Source of the DNA: Pycnococcus provasolii | Lineage: Eukaryota > Chlorophyta > Pseudoscourfieldiophyceae > Pseudoscourfieldiales | Assembly: GCA_049487715.1 (NCBI GenBank) | Contig: CP150547.1 | Span: 868,001 to 932,000 of the forward strand | Reading direction: 5' to 3' | Length of the DNA: 64,000 nt | In this document: piece after piece, positions 46,600 to 56,310 of the stretch | How the letters are laid out: every line of letters starts with the position of its first letter | How positions within the stretch are numbered: position 1 is the stretch's first letter | Translations under genes and position numbers: made by a program | Notes under the pieces: model-generated | Database searches by the model: none | Seen by the model: the letters and a program-made list of their open reading frames with translations, nothing else | What the model was told of the DNA's origin: nothing

Positions 46600-48216
46600 A
46601 TGGAGGCTCTGACGCCGCGCAACGTCGACGAGGTCTTCCACGACTACGAACAGCGACGCAAAGGACTCATCACCGCACTCACTTCAGGTATGTAGTACTG
46701 CATTTGTATTTCTTTTGTCTTTTATTTCTTTCTTTTGGTCTTGGGTGATTTTTGTTTGTTGCTTTTCATTTGTGCTGGTGATTTTGGCTCGATTTCGTTT
46801 TGGTGTCGTTTTGGTGGTTTTTGGGTTCCGGTGGCGGTGGGTTTGTGTGCGTGTGTGCGCGTATGTTGGGGCTGATTGTCATTGGGTGCGCGTTGTTTAG
46901 CCATTCCAGGCATGATGGCAGCCTCGACCCTCCGAGAATGGTGATTCTCGTTCGACAGACATACGGTGACGCTGTGATGCGCCTGCCTCAGTGGTGGTGG
47001 TGGTGGCACGGCCACCTGTGTTTGCGGATGAAGTGGTGGTGGTTGGGGGGGTTGCGGTGGCGTTTTCTCACGGTGACGGTTTCTTTTGCGCGTGTGGAAC
47101 CTGCCACCGTGTTTGTGAGCTCGCACGTACGGCTCGTGATTTCGATGCCGGTGGCGACGCATGGGCACTCGCGTGAGGAGTGCACTGGGTTCATGGTGGT
47201 GAGGTTATGGTGTGGCAACTTGCTCTCCTCCTGAATAAATCAAAAAAGGAGAAAAGTCGCGGTGGTGGTGCGAGATCTGCCTGTGGTCCTGGAGGTAACA
47301 TGCTGCACACGTCCACCACAAAACACACACGACGAGAGAGAGAAAGAGAGAGAAAAAAAAACATATTCGCGGAATTTCAACCTAACAAACCTTCTCCCAT
47401 GCAACCCAACCAAAACAAAAACAGAGGTTGACCGCTTCTATGCCGAGTGCGACCCAGACAAAGAGAACCTGTGCCTGTACGGAAATCATGATGGGTCGTG
47501 GGAGGTGGCGCTACCCGCAGAGGAGGTGCCTCCAGAACTGCCGGAGCCTGCACTAGGCATCAACTTCGCGCGTGACGGAATGCAGAAGAAGGACTGGCTT
47601 TCGCTCGTCGCCGTGCACAGCGACGCGTGGCTGATGGCGGTGGCATTCTACTTTGGAGCAAAGTTTGACAAGTTGCGTTTCTTTTGGGTCATCTTTCTGA
47701 TGTTGATTGAATGTTGCAGACATATCTAACGACCACAATACAATCAAAACCTACACACCAAAAACATGATTATTATTCAGGTATGAGCGTGACCGACTGT
47801 TTAAGCTCGTCAACGGCCTGCCTACGGTTTATGAGGTGTTGAGCGGCAAGGCGACGAAGAAGAAGGGAGGGACGAGCGGGGGCGGAGAGTCGCGGAAGCG
47901 CAAGGCGGAAGGCGCAGCGGGCGGCGGTGGCGGCGAGAGCCTTCCTCCACCGCCATCTTTCCACAGCTCTGAGCCGGTGTCGAAGCCCAGTGACGGCCGT
48001 ATCTTTGCTCCAAAGGAAAACATTATGACACTCCAGGGATGCCAGGTGGAGCTCTTCTGGCCAGACGACGAGTTGTGGTATCCTGCCGCGATTGTACAGG
48101 TGAACCAGCGAGGACGGATCGCGGATGTTGTTTACCCCGACGGCTCGAAGGAGAAGCTCGAGCTCGACGACGTGATTCCAGATGGCCACCTGAACGTGGT
48201 TAAAAGCAGCGCTTAA
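46600..48216 (+). CDS. Alfin-like protein with C-terminal Tudor-like domain, three exons
   Basis: Exons are 46600-46687, 47425-47671 and 47781-48216, giving 256 residues. Phases match at both junctions (1 and 2). Residues 1-132 are an Alfin domain, the conserved N-terminal part of the plant Alfin1-like family: [33 protein letters not shown][11 protein letters not shown] and [12 protein letters not shown] Gly/Lys/Arg-rich linker follows. In known family members the C-terminus is a PHD finger reading H3K4me3. Here no Cys/His-rich PHD is present; instead residues 197-247 resemble a Tudor fold ([14 protein letters not shown]-x-[13 protein letters not shown]). A chromatin role with altered mark recognition is inference. 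Exon 2 uses the donor GTTGCG. Confidence 0.88.
46688..47424 (+). other. Intron 1 of the Alfin-Tudor gene
   Basis: This GT-AG intron of 737 bases has donor GTATGT and acceptor AACAG. It is rich in GT/TG repeats and G-rich stretches and contains a GA-repeat near 47336-47355. Confidence 0.85.
47672..47780 (+). other. Intron 2 of the Alfin-Tudor gene
   Basis: This 109-base GT-AG intron has the donor GTTGCG and the acceptor TATTCAG. The joined frame reads on exactly into a stretch conserved in Alfin domains (Y-x-R-x-R-L-F-x-x-x-N-x-L-P). Confidence 0.85.
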
Positions 48217-48351
48217 AGCCGACGAGACGGATTGCAAAAAGACATAGGAGGGAGGCGTAGCTCGCGCTCCTTTTTTTTGATCCTTTTACGAGGGATGTGG
48301 GTTGGAACGGCGATGTAATGTTTTAATCCTCTTTCTTTCAAGTCCATAGCA

Positions 48352-49932
48352 TTATCCTCCTTCCGCAGCGGCAACCCAGCTCAGTTCGAGACATTCGCGC
48401 GCCGTGGCGCGCACATGAGGATCCACAACAATCATCCTCTTGACCACATCGACGGCACCCTTCGAGATGTTTACCCACTCTTCGTCGGGCATCTCGAACG
48501 ACCCGCGGCGAATTTGTCGGTACAGCTCCTTCTCGCTCTCGGCGTAGAAGGGGAAATAACCGCACAGCATGATGTACAGAATCACGCCGAGGCTCCATAT
48601 GTCCACCTGCGTGGTGTAGCCGCGCTTACGGCTGACAATTTCCGGCGCCACGTAGTTTGGACTGCCAAGTCGCGTGCTAAACGCATGTCGTATATCGTCG
48701 TCGAACGCGACAGCTGATGCGTCACGCAGGCGCTTCGCAAATCCAAAGTCGGTCAACTTGACGACGACGGGGTTGTGGCTGGCAAACAGAATGTTCTCCG
48801 GCTTGATGTCGCGGTGTGCGACGCATAGATCGTCGTGCAAGTGACGCAGAGCTAGAAGCACTTGCTTCGTGACAGCCGCCGCAATGTTCTCAGGCATGCC
48901 GCTATCGTGCTTCTGGATGTATCCAAACAGTTCTCCACCGTCTAGGTACTCCATAACCATTGCGTGTGTGCCAATGCCGTCGAAGAATGCGCCGTGGAAT
49001 GCAACGATGTGAGGATGTGAGATATCGCGGAGGATGGAGACCTCGAGACGGAATGTTTTTAGCAGAGACGGTTTCGATTTCGTCTTCACAAGCTTGGTGG
49101 CAACGACAGCGTTCGTGTGGACACTGACGGTTCTCTTGATCTTGCCGAATGTCCCCTGGCCAATTGTTTCCTTCAGTGTGTAATCATGTGTGAATTCCTG
49201 CCATGATCTAAAAGATGGTGGTGGCGCAGTAGACGCAATTGGTGCCGATGGTGTCGGCAGTACTGAAGCTGCTGCGCTGTTTTCCAGGGGCAGAGAGGCG
49301 AGAACGTCGGCAAATCTTGCTGTCGCAGTAGTAGTGGTCGTATTGATGATGATCGGCGTCGGCGTCGGCGGTGGGGGCGGTGCTTGCGTAATGTTTTCCT
49401 CCTCCTGCTCCTCCTTCGACTCTTCTTCTTCTTTTGCTTGTTGTTGCTGTTGCTGTTGTTGTTGTGGTGGTTGTGGTGGTGTAGTGGATGTCGTCGTCGT
49501 CGCTGTCGTTATTATTGCACCTTTCTGCTGGTCCTGGTCCTGCTCTTCCACTTCCCTCTCATATGATGCCGCCGTTGTTGATTTCGCTGTCGTCACGATC
49601 TCCTCATGCCCATCTTCGCTCACAGCACCACCCGTATGATCATCATCTACATCAGGATCCTGCACAACGACGACTGATTTGCCGGATAGCCTCGCCTCCT
49701 CCTCCTCCTCCTCCTCCGCCTCACGCTCCTCCTCACCCTCAGTATCTTCTATAGAGGCTGACTGCGTCTTCTGCGAACTCCTGGCATACTCCGCAGCGCA
49801 GCGCTCCTCGTCATTCGCTGCAGAAGAAGCTGATGGAGCTTTTTCCTTCTTCAGGGAGGCTGGCGACGACGTCAGAGGCGTTGCAGTCACGCACCACTGG
49901 ATCCACCGCTTCATGCGCTTGAATACCGCCAT
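48352..49932 (-). CDS. Ser/Thr protein kinase, CAMK-like
   Basis: This 526-residue protein has a low-complexity first half (Glu/Asp, Gln, Thr and Pro runs, including a nine-Gln tract) and a C-terminal kinase domain (about 240-520). The glycine loop is G-Q-G-T-F-G-K; the ATP Lys lies in V-V-A-T-K; the catalytic loop is H-R-D-I-K-P-E-N; D-F-G-F-A-K and G-S-P-N-Y-V-A-P-E follow, then D-I-W-S-L-G-V-I-L-Y. All key residues are intact. The activation-segment insertion (D-A-S-A-V-A-F-D-D-D) is longer than usual. The layout resembles CAMK/SNF1-type or calcium-dependent kinases, but no EF-hands or calmodulin-binding tail are visible. The start is the first ATG; the frame extends upstream without one. 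Target unknown. Confidence 0.85.
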   Translation of the reverse strand: MAVFKRMKRWIQWCVTATPLTSSPASLKKEKAPSASSAANDEERCAAEYARSSQKTQSASIEDTEGEEEREAEEEEEEEARLSGKSVVVVQDPDVDDDHTGGAVSEDGHEEIVTTAKSTTAASYEREVEEQDQDQQKGAIITTATTTTSTTPPQPPQQQQQQQQQAKEEEESKEEQEEENITQAPPPPPTPTPIIINTTTTTATARFADVLASLPLENSAAASVLPTPSAPIASTAPPPSFRSWQEFTHDYTLKETIGQGTFGKIKRTVSVHTNAVVATKLVKTKSKPSLLKTFRLEVSILRDISHPHIVAFHGAFFDGIGTHAMVMEYLDGGELFGYIQKHDSGMPENIAAAVTKQVLLALRHLHDDLCVAHRDIKPENILFASHNPVVVKLTDFGFAKRLRDASAVAFDDDIRHAFSTRLGSPNYVAPEIVSRKRGYTTQVDIWSLGVILYIMLCGYFPFYAESEKELYRQIRRGSFEMPDEEWVNISKGAVDVVKRMIVVDPHVRATARECLELSWVAAAEGG

Positions 49933-50163
49933 GGCGAGCCTTAGTATAATGTTTTGATTTTTCGTAACTGCCGGACTTTTCTTTGACCTGGAAGGAGCGG
50001 GGGACGTTATTTTGCTCAAACAGACAAACAGCCGGTCCGAGGGAGGGGCAAAATAGGGGTTTATATAGAGGACTATGCATTTTTCTGGAAAAAATCATCA
50101 AACAGCGAAAACACACACAAACACACACAAACACACACACACACGAGATGCACGCCATTGTTT

Positions 50164-52455
50164 TTATCGCCAGTCGCGCGCACCGCGCCCCGTCTTTCCT
50201 GAGTACAGGTGCTTCGGCTTCAAGTCCGGCACGTGGCGATCTCCCTCTCCGCGCTTCGCATCCTTGCTGCGCTTGCGCACGGACTTGTCGCCCAACTTTG
50301 TGCTCTTCATGCGAGCCGCGTCATCCTTCAGACCGAGAGCCCTCTTCGACTTAGGATCAGGCGTCATGCTCGCCGCGCGGCCACGGCTCATGCTTCGGCT
50401 CTTCGAGCTATGCACGCGCTTCTTCTCCTTCTCCTCCTCCATCTCCATCGCGGCGGCACTCGACGCGTCGCGCTTGCGCTTCCTCTCCACGCTGCGCCCC
50501 ATACGGCTCTCCTCGCGACCACGGCGATCGTCGCGCGCACGCCGAACCGCGCCCTCGGCATCGTATCCCATCGCCTCGAGGCTGTCGCGCATGCGACGCG
50601 TCGTCGATCGCCTCTCGGTGTCCGCAGATCTCGGCACGATCGAGTTGTTCGACGCCCTCGCCTTGCGGTCGCGGTGCTCCTCCACCACGTCGTGCTTCTT
50701 CTTCCGCAGCGCCTTTAGCTCCTCCGCCTCCTCTTCCGTCAACATGTCAGGTGCTGCCGTCTGCTCCGCCTCGGCCATCGCAGCCTGGTGCTCCGCCTCG
50801 AGCTCCTCCTCCTCAGCCTCGAGCTCGAGCAGGCGCTCCTCGATTTCGGGGTCCACGTAGTCAAACACGTTCTTCCCGTCCATAATCTCAGGCACAATGT
50901 CGTACTTCCACTCCTCATCCTCGAGCATGTAGTTCTTGCGCATGTCCGCGCTGTACACGCCGGCGCCGCCGTGAAGCTCCTGCAGGTCCTTCTCCGTTTC
51001 GCGCTTCGGTCGGCGTGCGGCGATCGCCGCAAGCAGATCCTTTCTAGCGCGCTCTCCGTCGCCGCCGTCGAGCGCTGGCACGGCAGGCTCGGCGGTTCCC
51101 GCAGCCTCCGCCTCGCGCCGACGCGCATCCGCCATCTCAACGAGCATCGCATCCTCATCCGCGTGCAAAGCCAGCACGCTCTTTGGAATACACGGTGGCC
51201 GCGTGGGGTTCGTTGGCTGGTGATTGGCGGACAATTCGCCGCCAACGCCGTCGGGCTGGGCGACGTGCAGCCGATGCGCGACGCCGTCGAATCGCTTCGA
51301 GCGCGCCTTTGCCTCGACACGCTGCGCAAGCAGGCGCTCGCAAGCCGCGCGCTTCACCTCGTGCACACCCACCTCGGTGACCGTGGAGAGGAACGAGACG
51401 CTCGCGCACGCCCTCAGCTCGGCGACGAGCGCGCGCGCGTCCATCGTCGCGCCGACTGGCTGCGGCGGCGCAACCACGCCGTTCGCCGCCGCGTCCGCCG
51501 ACCTGGCCACGTCGACGAGAAGGCGGAGGTTTTCCGCGCTCACGGCGAGCATCGGCTCAGGTCCCGCCACCTTGAGCAAGTCGAGCTTGTTGATGCCCAC
51601 GACGAGCGGCTTGTTCAGGAACAGCGGCTTAATTTGGTGGAACAGCGCGCACTGCTGCGCGATGGTGTACCCGCACGTCTCCGACGCGTCCATCATGTAC
51701 ACGACCGCCGCTCGCAGGTGAGCGAGAGCCGTCACAGCCTGCATCTCCACGGTGTTCCGCTCGTCGAGTGGCCTGTCGAGGATACCCGGCGTGTCGATCA
51801 CCTGCCACCGAAGGTACGCGTGGTCGACGTGTCCGACGAACAGCTGCTTGGTGGTGAATGCGTACGGCTGCACCTCAACATCCGCACGCGACACTTTGTT
51901 GAGGAATGATGACTTGCCAACGTTGGGGTAGCCGCAGAGGATGAGAGTTCGCGTGGACGGGTCGATGGACGGCAGACGTCCAAGGTGCTGGCGCACCTGC
52001 TCGAGGTACTGCAGCGAACTGTTCTGCTTTTTGACGATAGTGCACATACGGCCGAGTGCTGCACGCTTGAGCGTCTTGCACCGGTATAAGCTGTCTCCGT
52101 ACTTGAGAAGCCTGATGTAGTCCTTGGCAATTTTGTTGATGAGCTGCCAGGCGAGGTGGATTTGTCCGAGCGCGAGCTTGTAGTGGTCACGGTCGTACAG
52201 CACATTGAGCAGGTCTCCCCAGAACGGGTGAAGGTCGTCGAGACGCGGGAATTCCTCGAGAATAGCAGACAGCTTTTCGGACCAGAGCTGTTGGTTGAAT
52301 TTGACTTTTCTCATGTAGAACTGCCTGATGCGCGTGACGTGGTACTTGGAGTGCACTTCGGTGGGCGTCTTGCGCTGCGTCGACGACAAGACGGTGTCAA
52401 TTAGAGACGACGCGGTCGGCACCACCGTGATGCGCTTGAAGTTGTACGTGGGCAT
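50164..52455 (-). CDS. NOG1: Nucleolar GTPase NOG1 (GTPBP4)
   Basis: This 763-residue OBG/HflX-superfamily GTPase acts in 60S ribosomal subunit maturation in the nucleolus. The N-terminal helical domain M-P-T-Y-N-F-K-R-I starts as in all NOG1 proteins. The G domain has G-Y-P-N-V-G-K-S-S (175-183), T-T-K near 201, D-T-P-G (221-224) and N-K-L-D (289-292). The C-terminal third is Glu/Lys/Arg-rich with a NOGCT segment including R-S-x-S-x-x-R-x-A, then the typical basic tail ending near G-K-T-G-R-G. It lies in tandem downstream of the alpha/beta hydrolase gene. An insertion after N-K-L-D rich in Ala/Val is present. Length is somewhat greater than the yeast protein. Confidence 0.95.
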   Translation of the reverse strand: MPTYNFKRITVVPTASSLIDTVLSSTQRKTPTEVHSKYHVTRIRQFYMRKVKFNQQLWSEKLSAILEEFPRLDDLHPFWGDLLNVLYDRDHYKLALGQIHLAWQLINKIAKDYIRLLKYGDSLYRCKTLKRAALGRMCTIVKKQNSSLQYLEQVRQHLGRLPSIDPSTRTLILCGYPNVGKSSFLNKVSRADVEVQPYAFTTKQLFVGHVDHAYLRWQVIDTPGILDRPLDERNTVEMQAVTALAHLRAAVVYMMDASETCGYTIAQQCALFHQIKPLFLNKPLVVGINKLDLLKVAGPEPMLAVSAENLRLLVDVARSADAAANGVVAPPQPVGATMDARALVAELRACASVSFLSTVTEVGVHEVKRAACERLLAQRVEAKARSKRFDGVAHRLHVAQPDGVGGELSANHQPTNPTRPPCIPKSVLALHADEDAMLVEMADARRREAEAAGTAEPAVPALDGGDGERARKDLLAAIAARRPKRETEKDLQELHGGAGVYSADMRKNYMLEDEEWKYDIVPEIMDGKNVFDYVDPEIEERLLELEAEEEELEAEHQAAMAEAEQTAAPDMLTEEEAEELKALRKKKHDVVEEHRDRKARASNNSIVPRSADTERRSTTRRMRDSLEAMGYDAEGAVRRARDDRRGREESRMGRSVERKRKRDASSAAAMEMEEEKEKKRVHSSKSRSMSRGRAASMTPDPKSKRALGLKDDAARMKSTKLGDKSVRKRSKDAKRGEGDRHVPDLKPKHLYSGKTGRGARDWR

Positions 52456-52793
52456 GATGAAAGCCTACTACGAAGTGACACAGAAGGACGCCGCCGCCGC
52501 CGCCACTAGTGACTGACTGACTGACTGGTGATTGGGTGGGGGGGGAGGATGAATGACGCGCCCGGAAGGCAAGACGACGGGGGGAGGTTGCGGCGGAGAG
52601 TAAAAAGACGGAAGAGTGTTCCATCGCCGCCGCCACCTCTGCCCTCTGCCCTCTGGGGGTTCGGCTTCTGCTTCTCCATGGTCCTCCCGTTCTCCACCCC
52701 GACTTATTACCTGGGAAAAAAACCACGGGCTCACTTCAGGGGTTTGACTCACGAGTCACGGGGGATATCTATTATGTAGTCTATCTATGGTAG
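52456..52793. other. Short spacer upstream of NOG1
   Basis: This 338-base spacer is rich in GCC repeats (52488-52502), TGAC repeats (52509-52524) and G runs. It contains the NOG1 promoter. I see no gene. Confidence 0.5.
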
Positions 52794-53888
52794 TTATACA
52801 GTCCGTTTAGTGATAAAGTCCGCCGTCGCCTCCGCCGCCGTCTCCCAGCCTGCGTCAAGCATGACGTCGTGACCGATACCAGCGAGAGTCAGCGGCGCGG
52901 TGCAAAAAGCGTCCGCCGTCTCGCGCAATCCGTCACTGTCGACGATGGAGTCTTGCTCCGCGCCGAGCACAAGAACCGGCGGCCAATTTCCGCTCGCGGC
53001 GCTCTTCGGAGTCTTCACAGGGAGGTCGTTCGGCAGCGCCGCGACGTCCAGCATACGTATCTGAACTTCCTGCAGGCGTTCGAGGATGCGCAACGACTCA
53101 GTGTCTGGCAGCGACCCTGGACCACGGAAAAAAATGTCCTGCATGAGGTTCGCGTCCTTCTTGAATGCGTCTGTAATCATAGCGTACGTGATTTTGACGG
53201 AAAGCCATGGCGCAGCCTTGAATATGCGCCCCACCATCGCCTGATTTCCGCTCGGAGGTACAGAGCACGCGAGCACGGCGCCTACGACGTTCGAAGGACC
53301 GCCGTTCGTGCTTTGGTCCGCAAGAACTTGCTGCACAATCAAACCCCCAAAGCTGTGCCCGACAACGACCACCTGCTTGTCATCGCCCAACGACTCCAGG
53401 AACGTTCGCACGTCGTCAGCGTGTGTCTGCAGGCTCCCCGCCACCTTTGCACGCTCGCCCGTTTCCTCGTCAACGGGCACGGTCGACGTCCCGTGTCCTC
53501 TGAGCGAGAGCGCGCACACGTCGAATCCGCGTGCGCTCAAGTACGGCATGAATGTGTCTTTCCAGCACCACGCGCCGTGATAAGAGCCGTGCACAAGCAC
53601 AATTTGAACACCTTTTCTACCTGCATCGTCGTTCGCCGATTTCTGCGAGATGATCTCAAGCTTTATAGTTTTGTCGTGCGGCGGCGTGAACGTGGATGAA
53701 GCGATCACACCACACCACTCCACACCACCACTCCTATCCGTAGTGCAACGTAGGCGTATTCGTCTGCATCGTGAAGTCAGTCTCTGAGTAACCCAAACCC
53801 TATGGTTACGCAGAGGGTACCCACACGACGACGGTAGATGATGGTTGCACCACCTACCTGGTAAACCTCGTGCAGAGAGAGGCGCCAT
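52794..53888 (-). CDS. Alpha/beta hydrolase with putative organelle presequence
   Basis: This 364-residue protein has an Arg/Ser/His-rich N-terminus (about 1-60), consistent with a plastid or mitochondrial presequence. The hydrolase fold follows: L-V-H-G-S-Y-H-G-A-W-C-W for the oxyanion loop, L-R-G-H-G, the nucleophile elbow G-H-S-F-G-G, an acid in L-G-A-E-Q-D and His in I-G-H-D-V-M-L. It belongs to the large AB hydrolase_1/Abhydrolase_6 group, which includes esterases, methylesterases and acyl hydrolases; substrate cannot be named. The start at ATG 53888 is chosen because the following residues look like a presequence; an in-frame ATG at 54095 exists but adds sequence without similarity. It is divergent from the alpha-amylase gene. 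Confidence 0.8.
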   Translation of the reverse strand: MAPLSARGLPGRWCNHHLPSSCGYPLRNHRVWVTQRLTSRCRRIRLRCTTDRSGGVEWCGVIASSTFTPPHDKTIKLEIISQKSANDDAGRKGVQIVLVHGSYHGAWCWKDTFMPYLSARGFDVCALSLRGHGTSTVPVDEETGERAKVAGSLQTHADDVRTFLESLGDDKQVVVVGHSFGGLIVQQVLADQSTNGGPSNVVGAVLACSVPPSGNQAMVGRIFKAAPWLSVKITYAMITDAFKKDANLMQDIFFRGPGSLPDTESLRILERLQEVQIRMLDVAALPNDLPVKTPKSAASGNWPPVLVLGAEQDSIVDSDGLRETADAFCTAPLTLAGIGHDVMLDAGWETAAEATADFITKRTV

Positions 53889-54298
53889 AGCAACGAAACC
53901 GTAGTCGTAAAGTTTACTGTATGTCCAGATAAGACTGATAGGGGTTCTGGAGCCAAATACCAATAGGGTAACTTTAGTGTCAGGTGAGAGTGTGTCTGGA
54001 CTCTGGCCTCTGGGCGTCCTGGATAGACTAATGTTATATAACGGAGCCGATTGCTCCCCATCACGACGATCACGACAGTGGACGATCACTTGCATCAATC
54101 AATCCCTGTGACTCTGTGAGCCTCCCTGCGATCACATACTTGTCAACCAAAGCTCTTCGAAGCTTTTGTTGCCTTTTCGTTGCCTACCCTCTTCTGTACT
54201 TTACAATACCACTTACTTTACCTCGTCTGACCTTTTGGCTTTGGCTGGGCTTCCGTTGCTTCCTCAGTACAGTAGAGGGTTTGCAACCCATAGTGGTG

Positions 54299-56104
54299 AT
54301 GTCTTCGCGCATCAACATGGCGTCCGGCGCATCAACATGTGGGCAGCAGGGGGGGCATCATAGAGGCGGAAGTGTCGGTCGATGTCGTGCGCACATCGTC
54401 CCCCGTCACTTCCACTTGCCCCGGGCTTCCACTAAGAGGCGCCTTCTCTCCAAGCCGTGCCAAGTCCTGCCTGACAGCGTGCTCCTCCAAGGATTTCACT
54501 GGGAATCATCCACGCCTGACGCACGCCAACCAGAAACGTGGCCGAACGGAGAAATTGGTACGAGCTGGTACGCGTCGCTCACGGCTATGGCGCCTGACCT
54601 CGCGGAAATGGGAATCACAGACGTGTGGCTGCCACCGCCATCCAACAGTGTCGCCCGGGAAGGGTACCTGCCAAGCCGACTCTTCGAACTCGACGGCGGG
54701 TACGGATCCGAGGAGGAACTCAAAAAACTTATCAGAACGTTTCACGCGAACGGAATCGCCGCTGTGATGGATGTCGTCATCAACCACCGGTGCGGCGACA
54801 AGCAGGACGAGAACGGAAACTGGACGCTCTACAGCGACGAGGTGAGCCACGACAAAAGGCGAATCGACTGGGGCCCGTGGGCGCTCGGCAGCAACCACCC
54901 CGTCGACGCTCTCGCAGGAACGGGCAACCCGAAGAGCGAGCCGTACTACCCAGCCGCGCCAAATGTTGACCACCACAACGCCGAGGTGCGCAAGGCTATC
55001 ACGGCGTGGCTCACGTACATGACCAGCCCTCGCTACATCGGATTTGACAGCCTGCGATTCGACTTTGTGCGAGGCTACGACGTCAGCTACCTGCGCGAGT
55101 ACGTCGAGAGCACCGTCGGATCGCGCGGTGAGATGTGCGTGGCGGAGTACTGGGACGACGACGAGGGAAACAATCCAAGGTATACGACGGGCGAAATTCT
55201 CAGCGACTACGTGGACAAGGCTGGACCGAGCGTGGGAGCGTTCGACTTCCCTCTCAAGGGTGCCATCATGGACGCGCTCTCGACCGGCGACATGAGGCTG
55301 CTCGTGGAGAATGGAAACCGCATGCCAGGCCTCGCCGGAATCAGGCCGGGACAGGCGTTCACGTTCGTTGAGAACCACGACACGTCCGCACCGCAGTGCC
55401 ACTGGCCGTTCCCTGAGAACACCGCGCAGCTCACGGCGGGGTACGCGTACCTGCTCTCGCACCCGGGCATCCCCGTCGTGTTCTGGCCGCACCTGTGTGG
55501 CAAGAAGAATATCGACGGCGTGCTGAATGGCAGGCCGATTGACCCGACGCTCACAGAGGCGGCTGGTTCCATTGACAAGCGTAACGTTTGGGTGCCCCCC
55601 GAGCACGAGGGATTCTCCTGGGAGGAGCGCTGGCCTGGCACGGAGAAGGGAACCGTGGGCAGCCAGGATGGCGTGCAGGGACCCAACTACAGCGGTGTTC
55701 TCGGAGACACAATCGCGAAACTGTGCCGCGCGCGTCGGGAGGTGGGCATCTCCTCGACGTCGCGTATGCAGATCATCAAGGTGGAAGAGGGACTGTATGT
55801 CGCGGACATTTATGGCGGGAACGTCTTCGGCAGCGCCAGGGAAGGTGCCAGCAAGGCAGACTTCATCAAGTACCTGCGCGTGGCAATCGGCCCGAAGGCG
55901 AATACAGACTTTCCAATGCCAGAAACGTGCCCTTTGGACGAGAACTCGGAGTTACCCACATGCGTGACAGTTGACAGCGGTGCGATGCACCGAGTGATGG
56001 CGTTCACGGACCCGTGCGACGAGATCCTGAGCACGATGGCTGACTTGGACGACGCGAGCGAATTCGTCATGCCCGAAATTAAAATGCCAAGGACGTACTC
56101 TTAG
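54299..56104 (+). CDS. AMY3: Alpha-amylase, plant type (GH13_6, AMY3-like)
   Basis: This 601-residue endo-amylase cleaves alpha-1,4 bonds in starch. Residues 1-55 are Arg/Ser/His-rich, consistent with a plastid transit peptide. The barrel contains L-L-Q-G-F-H-W-E-S, M-D-V-V-I-N-H-R-C-G, the nucleophile Asp at about 255 in F-D-S-L-R-F-D-F-V-R-G-Y, the acid/base Glu at about 283 in V-A-E-Y-W-D, and the third Asp at about 361 in F-V-E-N-H-D-T. All three catalytic residues are present. The plant-type Q-C-H-W-P-F-P and the H-P-G-I-P-V-V-F-W segments are conserved. The C-terminal domain continues beyond the plant norm by roughly 60 acidic residues. The start is the first ATG (54299). Confidence 0.93.
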   Translation: MSSRINMASGASTCGQQGGHHRGGSVGRCRAHIVPRHFHLPRASTKRRLLSKPCQVLPDSVLLQGFHWESSTPDARQPETWPNGEIGTSWYASLTAMAPDLAEMGITDVWLPPPSNSVAREGYLPSRLFELDGGYGSEEELKKLIRTFHANGIAAVMDVVINHRCGDKQDENGNWTLYSDEVSHDKRRIDWGPWALGSNHPVDALAGTGNPKSEPYYPAAPNVDHHNAEVRKAITAWLTYMTSPRYIGFDSLRFDFVRGYDVSYLREYVESTVGSRGEMCVAEYWDDDEGNNPRYTTGEILSDYVDKAGPSVGAFDFPLKGAIMDALSTGDMRLLVENGNRMPGLAGIRPGQAFTFVENHDTSAPQCHWPFPENTAQLTAGYAYLLSHPGIPVVFWPHLCGKKNIDGVLNGRPIDPTLTEAAGSIDKRNVWVPPEHEGFSWEERWPGTEKGTVGSQDGVQGPNYSGVLGDTIAKLCRARREVGISSTSRMQIIKVEEGLYVADIYGGNVFGSAREGASKADFIKYLRVAIGPKANTDFPMPETCPLDENSELPTCVTVDSGAMHRVMAFTDPCDEILSTMADLDDASEFVMPEIKMPRTYS

Positions 56105-56310
56105 GCTGGATGCATTTTTTTTTCATTCAGCGGATGAGGAGGAGGGGATTATTTGATTAATCAAGACTAATACTTACCAGCAGTCCTCCTCACCCGCCAA
56201 ACTTCTCGCAAAGTACTACACAGTTGGTAATATTTTACCAATGATTGAAAGAAATCTCGAAGAGTTTGATTCTTCTTCATTATTACGTACAAATAAAAGT
56301 TCTTCCCGCC

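Noticed and set aside
46331-46612. Small frame just upstream of the Alfin gene
   Set aside because: A C/G-rich low-complexity translation without similarity, overlapping the Alfin start codon out of frame.
54506-55606. Minus-strand frame over alpha-amylase
   Set aside because: A shadow frame; the plus strand has all catalytic motifs.
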